Assembly: GCA_030146875.1 (NCBI GenBank)
Contig: JASLAX010000131.1
Span: 1-11,715, forward strand
Length of the DNA stretch: 11,715 bases
Direction of reading: 5' to 3'
Origin: Longimicrobiaceae bacterium
GTDB taxonomy: Bacteria; Gemmatimonadota; Gemmatimonadetes; Longimicrobiales; Longimicrobiaceae
In this document: positions 5,996 to 11,578 of the stretch, piece after piece
Layout: each line of letters begins with the position of its first letter
Numbering within the stretch: position 1 is the stretch's first letter
The notes under the pieces: generated by a model
Seen by the model: the letters and a program-made list of their open reading frames with translations, nothing else
The model's database searches: none
Told to the model about the DNA's origin: nothing
Position numbers and translations under genes: made by a program

Positions 5996-6060
5996 ATGCA
6001 TCCGCCGGCGTGGAGCGGTGACCGGGGGCACCTCCCGCTGTGGCCCTGATGATGGGAGGT
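5996..6060 (+). pseudogene. broken duplicate of small membrane protein gene C
   Basis: Bases 6027-6055 match 5261-5289 of gene C at 24 of 29 positions, ending in the same CCCTGATGATGG, and the start region also matches (ATGCA, then CC, then TGGAGCGG). Deletions between these blocks shift the frame, so translation from ATG 5996 stops at TGA after 17 residues, and similarity ends near 6056, before the membrane helix. A functional product is not possible. Confidence 0.55.
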
Positions 6061-6651
6061 GGGCGTGTGCCTGCCCCACGGCGTCACAGGGGCCGGAGCT
6101 GGGCGACGCGGCGCGGCAGCGGGGCCGCCCCGGAGCCGCCCATTCGCGTGGGGGGGGCGAGATCCCCGCCCCGGTGACCCCGACGCCCCAACTATCGCAC
6201 CTTTTCGGACGCCAAGTGGTGGTGGATCATGTTGCTGCACATGGCTCTACGCATCCGTGACGGGGGCGGCAATCCCGCACCGTCCCAGCCCTCCTCCCGG
6301 GGTGGACGGACCGCTATCCTTCATCCAAGGAACGGCGGTGTCGCCCGCAAGGGCTGGGTGGCGGCACCGGCGGAGGTTAGCCGATGAATCCGATGGCCGG
6401 CAGGCGCCTTCGGGGCGCCCCACGCCATCCCGCTTCGTCGGCGCGGTGCCCCCCCTCCAGTCTCTTCCCTTCCCCGGCGGCTCGACCCCCGTGCCTGCTT
6501 CCTTCGGGAAGCGCCGTACCTACGCCGCCGTCTGGACCCGCGCGCGGAGGCGGACGTCCCGCTTCCCGCCCGGTCGCCTCTTGGCCGCGCCACCATTGGC
6601 GCGGCCGAGCCGGGCCGGACCCGGAACCCGCTCCACGCCTCGGGAGAACCG
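6061..6651. other. intergenic, no supportable gene; leader of the 6652 peptide
   Basis: The frames here are Pro/Arg/Gly-rich and run on into neighbouring genes in the wrong frame. The A/T-richer patch at 6190-6250 may carry a promoter. In the leader, CTTGGCCGCGCC (6580-6591) pairs with GGCGCGGCCGAG (6598-6609), 12 positions with one G-T pair and the loop ACCATT, 43 bases before the next start codon; it could be an operator or a leader structure. Confidence 0.45.
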
Positions 6652-6801
6652 ATGGACCAGACCCTGACCTCCGCCGCGCTGGCCGAGCTCGCGCTCGACG
6701 AGATGAAGAGCCACCGCGGCGGGACGGATCCCCTCACCGCCCTGATCCGGCTGCTGCGGCCCGGGGTCACGGAGCCGATGGAGCCGATCCTGCCCGAGTA
6801 G
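6652..6801 (+). CDS. GG-leader peptide of a distinct type, candidate signal peptide
   Basis: This is a 49-aa precursor. The first 24 residues (MDQTLTSAALAELALDEMKS, then HRGG) look like a double-glycine leader with an amphipathic helix, but differ from the MTEL and MNxxIEL leaders in the window. The 25-residue tail begins TDPLTALIRLLRPGV and ends EPMEPILPE: it has two Arg and four acidic residues, four to five prolines and no GxxxG, so it is not a membrane-helix peptide like the others. GGAG lies 5 bases before the ATG. It is the gene nearest to the LytTR regulator and kinase genes, convergent with them across a shared hairpin. Position and composition make it a candidate inducing peptide for that kinase, but it could equally be another secreted peptide; RGG could also be chance. 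Confidence 0.65.
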   Translation: MDQTLTSAALAELALDEMKSHRGGTDPLTALIRLLRPGVTEPMEPILPE

Positions 6802-6820
6802 GCTCACCGTCCGGAACGCG

Positions 6821-6859
6821 GCGAGGCCCCGTCCACTCCACAGGTGGACGGGGCCTCGC
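6821..6859. terminator. bidirectional terminator between the convergent 6652 peptide and LytTR genes
   Basis: GCGAGGCCCCGTCCAC (6821-6836) pairs perfectly with GTGGACGGGGCCTCGC (6844-6859), 16 bp around a 7-base loop. It sits 19 bp after one stop and 22 bp before the other, serving both converging genes. T tracts are weak on both strands. Confidence 0.8.
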
Positions 6860-6881
6860 TGCGTGGGGGGCGGCGGACCGG

Positions 6882-7661
6882 TCAGCTCGTGAAGAAGACG
6901 CGCTCCTGCAGGTTGTGCCGGTAGCGCCGGCTGCAGGTGAGGCGGCTGCCGTCGGCCAGGACGATGGAGTACTCGCCGTGGAACAGGGGCTCCACCGCCA
7001 CGATGCGCGACAGGTTCACGATGGTGGAGCGGTGGATGCGCACGAACAGGGCCGGGTCGAGCACCTTCTTCTCCAGCTCGGTCAGCGTGCGGTTCAGCAG
7101 GCGGGTGGTCTTCTGCGCGTGCAGGGCCACGTAGTCGCCCTCGGCCTCGAAGCGGTCGATGTCCTCCACCTTCACCAGGTGGAACTGGCCGCCGCTCTTC
7201 ACCGCCAGCACGGCCGGGTACACCGGCTTGCGCGGCGCCTGCAGGAACTCCACCAGCGCCTCCATCCGCACGTCGGGCTCGGGGGTGCGCACGGCGAGCT
7301 GCCGCTTGGCGCGCGCCACCGCCTTGCGGAAGCGCTCGTCGTCGAAAGGCTTCAGGATGTAGTCCAGGGCGTACGCCTCGAAGGCGCGCAGCGCGAAGTC
7401 GACGTGCGCCGATACGAACACCACGGCGGGCATGTCGTCGGCGCCGATCTGCTCCACCACGCCGAAGCCGTCCAACTCGGGCATCTGCACGTCCAGGAAC
7501 ACCAGGTCGGGCCGGTCCTCGCGGATGCACACCACCGCCTCGGTGCCCGAGGCGCACTCTCCGGCCAGGCGGATCTCGGGGTCGCCCTCCAGCAGGGTGC
7601 GCACGCGCTTGCGCGCCAGCACGTCGTCGTCCACCACCAGCGCCCGGATTGGATCAGCCAT
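6882..7661 (-). CDS. LytTR-family response regulator
   Basis: This is a 259-aa regulator with the usual receiver plus LytTR layout (typical length about 240-260). The receiver spans about 5-120: the acidic pocket is Asp11-Asp13, the phospho-acceptor Asp57 is in LVFLDVQMPELDG, Ser84 is in VFVSAH, and Lys104 is in YILKPF. All key residues are present, so it should be phosphorylated normally. The LytTR DNA-binding domain spans about 150-257, with FEAEGDYVALHA and FVRIHRSTIVNL, the conserved family signature, and SRRYRHNL near the end. Regulators of this type (AgrA, ComE) bind paired direct repeats upstream of peptide genes. Its ATG overlaps the kinase stop by 8 bases (ATGGCTGA), so the two are translationally coupled and surely partners. 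Confidence 0.95.
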   Translation of the reverse strand: MADPIRALVVDDDVLARKRVRTLLEGDPEIRLAGECASGTEAVVCIREDRPDLVFLDVQMPELDGFGVVEQIGADDMPAVVFVSAHVDFALRAFEAYALDYILKPFDDERFRKAVARAKRQLAVRTPEPDVRMEALVEFLQAPRKPVYPAVLAVKSGGQFHLVKVEDIDRFEAEGDYVALHAQKTTRLLNRTLTELEKKVLDPALFVRIHRSTIVNLSRIVAVEPLFHGEYSIVLADGSRLTCSRRYRHNLQERVFFTS

Positions 7662-10011
7662 GCTCAGCCTCTGCGTTCGGTCTCCGTGATCCGCGTGCCG
7701 CGCCGGGGTGCTCCCGCAGCGGGAGCCGCGCCTCCGCGCGGGTGCCGCCCCCCGGGCGAGGCCGCAGCGTGAACGAGGCGGCGCGCCCGTAGAGCCGCGC
7801 CAGCCGCGCCCGCGTGTTCGACACCCCCACCCCCGGTCCCATGCGGCCGTCCCCCCGGCCGCGGTCCTCCACCACCCCGGCCCCGTCGTCCTCCACCGCC
7901 AGCACCAGCAGGGCGCCGTCCCTCCCCGCCTCCACCACCAGGACGCCGCCGCGCGGAGTGGCGCCGATGCCGTGCTTGATGGCGTTCTCCACCATGGGCT
8001 GCAGGATCAGGTGGGGCACGCAGGCGCCCAGCAACTCGGAGTCCACCCGCCACTCCACCCGCAGCCGCTCGCCCAGCCGGCTGCGCTCCACGTCCACGTA
8101 CGCGCGCAGGAACTCCAGTTCCTCGGCCAGAGCCACCTCCTGCGTCCCCACCTCGTCCAGCGCGGTGCGCAGGAGCTGCCCCAGGCGGCCCAGCACCTCG
8201 TCGGCGCGCACCGGGTCCTCGTACATCAGGGACGAGACGGTGTGCAGGGCGTTGAACAGGAAGTGGGGGTTCAGCTCCATCTTCAGCGCCTGCAGGTCGG
8301 CCCTGGTGCGCTGCAGCTCGGCCTCGGACAGCTCGGCGCGCAGGCGCAGCTCGGCGGCCTCCTGGCCGCCGGAGCGGCGGGCGTACTCCACCGCGTGCGC
8401 CGCGGCCGCCAGCGCCAGGAAAAGCACCGTGTTCCCCGCCACCACCAGCACGCCCTCGCGCAGGGGGGCGGGGGAGGCTGGCAGGCCCACCAGCGCGCGC
8501 GAGCTCAGGCGGCTGACCCACGCGGCCATCCCCAGAAGCAGCCCGGTCCCGGCGAGCACCGCCAGGGGGCGGGCCCAGCGGGAGCGCTCGAGCGGCGCGC
8601 GCCGGGTTATGCGGAAGGCGATCCACACGAACGCCGTCCAGATGGCCGCGGAGTAAGCCCCCACCGCCACCGCCACCGGCCAGGGCACGGTGCCGCCCGC
8701 GGCGCGGGCCTCGCCGTGCAGGGTGTCGGCGAAGATCGCCAGGCAGGCGCCGAACCACAGCCCCAGCGGCAGGGCGGACAGGGCCCGCCGCCGCACGCTG
8801 CGCGGGCGGCGGGCGCCCCGCTCCGCCAGCGCGGCCAGGGTCGCGGCGCCCAGCGCCGGCTCGGGTGAGAGCAGCACCGGCGGAGGCGCGGGGGCGGGCT
8901 CGCCGAGGAGCAGGGGGATGCGCGCCTCCACGCGGGTGCCGCCGCCCGCGCGCGGCCCGGAGGAGACCGCGGCGCCGGAGCCGTGGAGCTGCGCGAGGCG
9001 GGCGGTGGCGGAGGGGGTCGCGGGGCCGGCGGCGTCGGCGCGGTCGTCCTCCACCGCCACCAGCAGCCCGGACTCGTCGCAGCGGACCTCGATCCGCACC
9101 GCGATGTCCCCCGCCGGCAGGCGGTCGCCGCGGCGGATGGCGCCCTCCACCAGCGTCTGCAGGATCAGGTGGGGCACGGGGGCGTCGAGCGCCTCCTCGT
9201 CCACGTCCCACTCCACCCGCAGGCGGTCCTGGAGCCGCGCGAGCTCCACGTCCAGGTAGGCCCGCAGCAGCTCGATCTCCTCCTCCAGCGTGACCACGCG
9301 CACGCCGGCCGTGTCCAGCGCGGTGCGAAGCATGTCGCTCACCCGCACCAGCACCGCGTTGGCGCGGGCCACGTCGCGGTGCATAAGGCGCGAGACGGTG
9401 GCCAGCGCGTCGAAGAGGAAGCCGGGGTTCAGCTCCATCTTCAGCACCTTCAGCTCCGCCTCGGTGCGCTGCAGCTCGGCCTCGGAGACCCCGGCGCGCA
9501 GCCGCAGCGCCTCCAGCTCCCGGGCCCGCTGCCGCTGCGCGAGGACCACCGCCTGCGCGATCCCCGTGAGCAGTCCGTAGCCGACCGCGCGGATGAGCAC
9601 CTGCGCCAGCGGGTCGGGGTCCTGGGGCAGCCCCAGCAGCCGGTCCATTCCCCGCAGCACGCCCGTGCCCAGCAGCGCCAGCCCCACGGCGGCAGCGGCG
9701 TGGATGCCGGCGTGGGCCAGCCGGCGCCCCAGACCCAGCGGCCACCGCCGGGTCAGGAGCAGCGCCGATGCTAGGAACAGCCCCGAGGTGAGCGCCGACG
9801 GGACCGCCGCGGCCACCTTCACCACGGCGTGCGCGTCCACCTCGGCGTAGCGCAGCAGGAACCCCAGCGCCGCCCACGCCGCGACCAGCCGCTTCGCGCG
9901 GCGGCCGAGGCGGACCGGGGGCGCGGCCGCGGGCGCGCGCTCGTCCCCGCCGCCGGCACGGGTCCGCAGCGGGACCGCCCGGCGGGGGGTGTCCGTCTCG
10001 CGTACGATCAT
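7654..10011 (-). CDS. tandem-fused membrane histidine kinase: degenerate module followed by intact module
   Basis: This is a 785-aa protein from ATG 10011; an in-frame ATG at 10071 is less likely because those 20 codons lack the G/C third-position bias. Module 1 (about 40-370): hydrophobic segments at about 45-56, 66-86, 100-120 and 137-157, linker, then LNPGFLFD, where Gly197 replaces the phospho-acceptor His; its N box reads LVEGAIRRG, with Gly290 in place of the Mg/ATP Asn. Module 2 (about 405-770): membrane segments at about 412-428, 445-467, 482-500 and 519-541, linker 543-578, LNPHFLFN with His583, N box MVENAIKHG with Asn676, then VEDDGAG, GVGVSNTRARL and GGGTRAE of the ATPase. So module 2 is a full LytS/ComD-like kinase and module 1 a pseudokinase. 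Usual family members have one module (about 350-560 aa). It should drive the LytTR regulator whose gene overlaps it. Confidence 0.93.
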   Translation of the reverse strand: MIVRETDTPRRAVPLRTRAGGGDERAPAAAPPVRLGRRAKRLVAAWAALGFLLRYAEVDAHAVVKVAAAVPSALTSGLFLASALLLTRRWPLGLGRRLAHAGIHAAAAVGLALLGTGVLRGMDRLLGLPQDPDPLAQVLIRAVGYGLLTGIAQAVVLAQRQRARELEALRLRAGVSEAELQRTEAELKVLKMELNPGFLFDALATVSRLMHRDVARANAVLVRVSDMLRTALDTAGVRVVTLEEEIELLRAYLDVELARLQDRLRVEWDVDEEALDAPVPHLILQTLVEGAIRRGDRLPAGDIAVRIEVRCDESGLLVAVEDDRADAAGPATPSATARLAQLHGSGAAVSSGPRAGGGTRVEARIPLLLGEPAPAPPPVLLSPEPALGAATLAALAERGARRPRSVRRRALSALPLGLWFGACLAIFADTLHGEARAAGGTVPWPVAVAVGAYSAAIWTAFVWIAFRITRRAPLERSRWARPLAVLAGTGLLLGMAAWVSRLSSRALVGLPASPAPLREGVLVVAGNTVLFLALAAAAHAVEYARRSGGQEAAELRLRAELSEAELQRTRADLQALKMELNPHFLFNALHTVSSLMYEDPVRADEVLGRLGQLLRTALDEVGTQEVALAEELEFLRAYVDVERSRLGERLRVEWRVDSELLGACVPHLILQPMVENAIKHGIGATPRGGVLVVEAGRDGALLVLAVEDDGAGVVEDRGRGDGRMGPGVGVSNTRARLARLYGRAASFTLRPRPGGGTRAEARLPLREHPGAARGSRRPNAEAEHG

Positions 10012-10052
10012 CACCCGACAGATATCAACGGTTTGTGCGGGCGCACGGAAGT

Positions 10053-10078
10053 GTCCCGGAATCTGTAGCATTCCGGAC
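10053..10078. promoter_or_regulatory. inverted repeat upstream of the kinase gene, candidate operator
   Basis: CCGGAAT (10056-10062) and ATTCCGG (10070-10076) are perfect reverse complements around CTGTAGC; allowing one extra C, the arms extend to GTC-CGGAAT and ATTCCGGAC. The right arm, read on the minus strand as GTCCGGAAT, also occurs exactly at 3506-3514 in the leader of the triplicated peptide genes. It lies about 42 bases before the kinase start and could bind a dimeric regulator. Confidence 0.35.
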
Positions 10079-10158
10079 GATCACGATAGGGGCCAGGGGC
10101 GGGGCGAGAGAAGCGTCCGCCGGGCGGTGGGTGCGGGGAGGGGGGAGGGGGAAAAGCG

Positions 10159-10193
10159 GCGGGTCCGTGGGTGCACCGCACCCGCGGACCCGC
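10159..10193 (-). terminator. intrinsic terminator of the right-hand peptide operon
   Basis: GCGGGTCCGTGGGTGC (10159-10174) pairs with GCACCCGCGGACCCGC (10178-10193), 16 bp with one G-T pair and the loop ACC. Read leftward the stem is followed by CGCTTTTC, a short T tract, so it best fits termination of leftward transcripts coming from 10247. Confidence 0.75.
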
Positions 10194-10246
10194 TGCTGGA
10201 CCCGTACCCTCCGCCGCCGGGGCGGTGAGGGACCGGCCCGGTGGCG

Positions 10247-10381
10247 CTACGTGAAGAGCGCCAGGCACGCGGCCAGGGTGCCGCTCAGCAGGCCGGCCGC
10301 GGCCGCCTTGGCGGACAGGCGGACCAGCGTGCTGCCGTCGACCTGGCCGCTCTTCCCGGCGCTTCGCTTCTGGACGAACAT
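10247..10381 (-). CDS. small peptide with variant DGS site, one membrane helix
   Basis: This is a 44-aa peptide, MFVQKRSAGKSGQVDGS then a hydrophobic part beginning TLVRLSAKAAAA and ending with GLLSGTLAACLALFT. GQVDGS sits where the neighbours have QVDGG, so this may be a GG-type precursor with Ser in the last leader position, or a small membrane protein that is not cleaved. The first half is cationic (five Lys/Arg before residue 25), unlike the acidic MTEL and MNxxIEL leaders. The helix contains GLLSG, a GxxxG shared with the 33-aa peptide at 11389 (AGLLSG in both). AAGGAG lies 4 bases before the ATG. It is last in the leftward peptide operon, right before the terminator. Immunity factor or accessory peptide are both possible. 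Confidence 0.6.
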   Translation of the reverse strand: MFVQKRSAGKSGQVDGSTLVRLSAKAAAAGLLSGTLAACLALFT

Positions 10382-10411
10382 GGTGCTCCTTCGTTCGGGG
10401 AGCATCGTGCG

Positions 10412-10429
10412 CGCCGGCGGCCGCCGGCG
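10412..10429. repeat. perfect 18-bp GC palindrome between peptide genes
   Basis: CGCCGGCGG (10412-10420) is followed directly by its reverse complement CCGCCGGCG (10421-10429). It lies 58 bp past the leftward stop at 10488 and 30 bp before the next start. It may form a hairpin in the transcript or a cruciform; every gap in this operon has such a GC hairpin. Confidence 0.45.
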
Positions 10430-10487
10430 GCGCGAGGCCCGCCTTGCTACGTACGGCCGCCGCGCACGCGGGGCATCCGCGGGTGGA

Positions 10488-10640
10488 TCAGGTGGCCCAC
10501 TGGTAGATCAGGTAGGCCCCGCCGATCACGACGGCGGCGCCCAGCGCCGCGCCACCCATGAAGAGGAGCGCCGCGCCCACGGCGATCCCGCCGTCCACCT
10601 GCTGCATCTCGACCTGCGACAGCTCGATCGTTCCGTTCAT
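10488..10640 (-). CDS. double-glycine leader peptide (MNGTIEL type)
   Basis: This is a 50-aa precursor. Leader MNGTIELSQVEMQQVDGG (18 aa) is a textbook double-glycine leader with ELSQxEMxxVxGG. The 32-aa core begins IAVGAALLFMGGAALG and ends GGAYLIYQWAT; it contains GxxxG (GAALG) and is uncharged and Ala/Gly-rich, like class II microcins and class IIb bacteriocin subunits. It is closely related to the truncated peptide at 11579 (LLF.GGA.LGAAVVIGGAY shared), so the operon contains duplicated members. CGGAG lies 7 bases before the ATG. It is transcribed leftward with the other peptides of this cluster. Confidence 0.84.
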   Translation of the reverse strand: MNGTIELSQVEMQQVDGGIAVGAALLFMGGAALGAAVVIGGAYLIYQWAT

Positions 10641-10734
10641 CGTCGTGCTCCGTGTGGGAAAGGTCCGTTTCGTTGGCGAGGGGCCGCGCCGTGCCGGCCG
10701 CGGTCGTCTCGTGGAGTCTTCTGGGTCACTGCTG

Positions 10735-10768
10735 CGGGAGCGGGCCCCGTTTCCGGAGCCCGCTCCCG
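10735..10768 (-). terminator. hairpin between peptide genes
   Basis: CGGGAGCGGGC (10735-10745) pairs perfectly with GCCCGCTCCCG (10758-10768), 11 bp with a 12-base loop, 18 bp past the leftward stop at 10787. No T tract follows, so it may only partly terminate or may protect processed messages. Confidence 0.5.
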
Positions 10769-10786
10769 TTCCACCGCTGCGAAGGA

Positions 10787-10939
10787 CTACTTCGCGGCGA
10801 GGGCGGCCGTGCCGGCCGCGGTGCCGACCGTGAGGCCGGCGACGAAGGCGTACCCGGCCCACAGGAGGAGCGGGATCACGCCGCCGTCGATGGCGCGGAG
10901 GTCGTCGGAGCCGAGCTCGACCATGTCGATGGTGTTCAT
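10787..10939 (-). CDS. double-glycine leader peptide (MNTID type)
   Basis: This is a 50-aa precursor. The 20-residue leader MNTIDMVELGSDDLRAIDGG keeps the GG site and the hydrophobic spacing (V, L, L, I) but differs from its neighbours by having LGSDDL in place of LSQxEM. The 30-aa core starts VIPLLLWAGYAFVAG and ends in AALAAK; it has two GxxxG motifs (GLTVG, GTAAG), one Trp and a single C-terminal Lys as its only charge. AGAGG lies 4 bases before the ATG; an inner in-frame ATG at codon 6 has no better site. It is the most divergent GG peptide of this operon and thus a candidate unlike partner of the neighbouring peptides. Confidence 0.82.
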   Translation of the reverse strand: MNTIDMVELGSDDLRAIDGGVIPLLLWAGYAFVAGLTVGTAAGTAALAAK

Positions 10940-11142
10940 GGTGCCTCTTTGGAGAAGATGTGTTCGATGGGCGCGGGGCGGACGCCCGGCGCCCTAGACG
11001 CGTGGGTGGGGAGCCGTGGCTCCGTCCTCCGCGTGTCCTTTCGCCGCCGGGGTCCGCCGCCGCGTGCGGCGCCGGAGCCCGTCGGCCGCTGCATGTCTTC
11101 CGTAAGGAGCGGACGTTCCTCCGTCCGCCCCCCACAAGCGAA

Positions 11143-11173
11143 CCGCGCGCGCCCCCGGTGGGAGCGCGCGCGG
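11143..11173 (-). terminator. hairpin between peptide genes
   Basis: CCGCGCGCGC (11143-11152) pairs perfectly with GCGCGCGCGG (11164-11173), 10 bp with an 11-base loop, ending 10 bp from the leftward stop at 11184. Read leftward it is followed by TTCGCTTGTG. Confidence 0.5.
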
Positions 11174-11183
11174 CGAGCACGTA

Positions 11184-11336
11184 CTACAGGACCTGCGAGG
11201 CCAGGTACACGATGCCGACGGCCACGACCACGCCGGCGCCGAAGGCGCCGCCGACGATCAGCCCGGCGACGAACATGCCGACGCCGCCGTCGATCTCCAT
11301 CATCTCGGCCTGGGAAAGCTCGATCATTCCATTCAT
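11184..11336 (-). CDS. double-glycine leader peptide (MNGMIEL type)
   Basis: This is a 50-aa precursor. Leader MNGMIELSQAEMMEIDGG (18 aa) is close to that of the 10488 peptide. The 32-aa core begins VGMFVAGLIVGGAFGAG and ends in YLASQVL, with overlapping GxxxG motifs (GLIVG, GGAFG) and no charged residue. The ribosome site is weak (CACGAGACCGAACG before the ATG), so output may be lower than that of its neighbours or be coupled to translation of the gene upstream, whose stop is 53 bp away. Like the others it is uncharged enough to insert into membranes; whether it is antimicrobial or a signal is not decided by sequence. Confidence 0.82.
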   Translation of the reverse strand: MNGMIELSQAEMMEIDGGVGMFVAGLIVGGAFGAGVVVAVGIVYLASQVL

Positions 11337-11388
11337 CGTTCGGTCTCGTGTCAGGATGGTTGGATACGGTGGCGAAGAGGCCGATGCC

Positions 11389-11490
11389 TCAGCGCCGGTT
11401 CACGCGGATCAGGTACGCGATCACCACCCCGCTCAGCAGACCGGCCAGGACCGCGACGAGCATGGAGTCCAGCAGAGGGCCGCCGCTCAT
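11389..11490 (-). CDS. 33-aa one-helix membrane peptide, no leader
   Basis: MSGGPLLDSMLVAVLAGLLS begins a 33-residue peptide ending in RVNRR. Residues 9-29 form one hydrophobic helix with GLLSG (GxxxG), followed by a basic tail, which predicts N-out/C-in insertion. GG occurs at residues 3-4, too early to be a peptidase site. GGAG lies 3 bases before the ATG, tight but usable. It sits between two GG peptide genes in the same direction. The shared AGLLSG with the 10247 peptide and the basic tail suggest a small immunity or chaperone-like peptide, an inference only. Its small size means a chance frame is not ruled out. Confidence 0.5.
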   Translation of the reverse strand: MSGGPLLDSMLVAVLAGLLSGVVIAYLIRVNRR

Positions 11491-11536
11491 GGGCTCCGTC
11501 CGGGTGCGGGGTGGGTTCGGAGCCGAAGCCCCGGGG

Positions 11537-11571
11537 CGCGGAGGGGACGGCGAGCCGCCGCCCCCTCCGCG
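11537..11571 (-). terminator. hairpin after the right-edge peptide gene
   Basis: CGCGGAGGGG (11537-11546) pairs perfectly with CCCCTCCGCG (11562-11571), 10 bp, with a further short CGGC/GCCG pairing inside. It lies 7 bp from the leftward stop at 11579. Confidence 0.55.
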
Positions 11572-11578
11572 GGTCGGA

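Larger units (their letters stand above)
4676..6060 (+). repeat. tandem duplication of the A-B-hairpin-C module
   Basis: Peptide A at 4676 recurs at 5452 (offset 776), and peptide B at 4927 recurs at 5702 (offset 775). The A-B spacers (4802-4926 and 5578-5701) are nearly the same, including GACGGGCTCCACCGCTACGG. The hairpin after B recurs, and the small gene C at 5217 has a broken counterpart at 5996-6055. After 6056 the similarity stops. Confidence 0.85.
10012..10246. other. intergenic: kinase promoter region and end of the right-hand peptide operon
   Basis: This stretch separates the leftward peptide operon (last stop at 10247) from the leftward kinase gene. It holds a terminator hairpin at 10159-10193, a G-rich run at 10130-10150 and an inverted repeat at 10053-10078. 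Bases 10015-10072 are richer in A/T than the flanks (GATATCAAC, AATCTGTAGC), consistent with a promoter for the kinase-regulator operon. Confidence 0.5.

Noticed and set aside
6229..6390. Short + strand frame MLLHMALRIRDGGG near the 6652 leader
   Set aside because: GG-like residues occur, but the following sequence is Pro/Arg/Ser-rich and there is no convincing ribosome site.
6384..7772. 462-codon + strand frame running over the 6652 peptide and opposite the LytTR gene
   Set aside because: It is antisense to an unambiguous regulator and Pro/Arg/His-rich, so it is a shadow frame.
7708..9774. Several long + strand frames opposite the fused kinase
   Set aside because: They are mirror frames of a strongly biased coding strand, rich in His/Gln/Arg, with no domain.
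10012..10071. 20-codon upstream extension of the fused kinase
   Set aside because: Third positions lose the G/C bias here and the region contains the inverted repeat; ATG 10011 is preferred, although neither start has a strong ribosome site.
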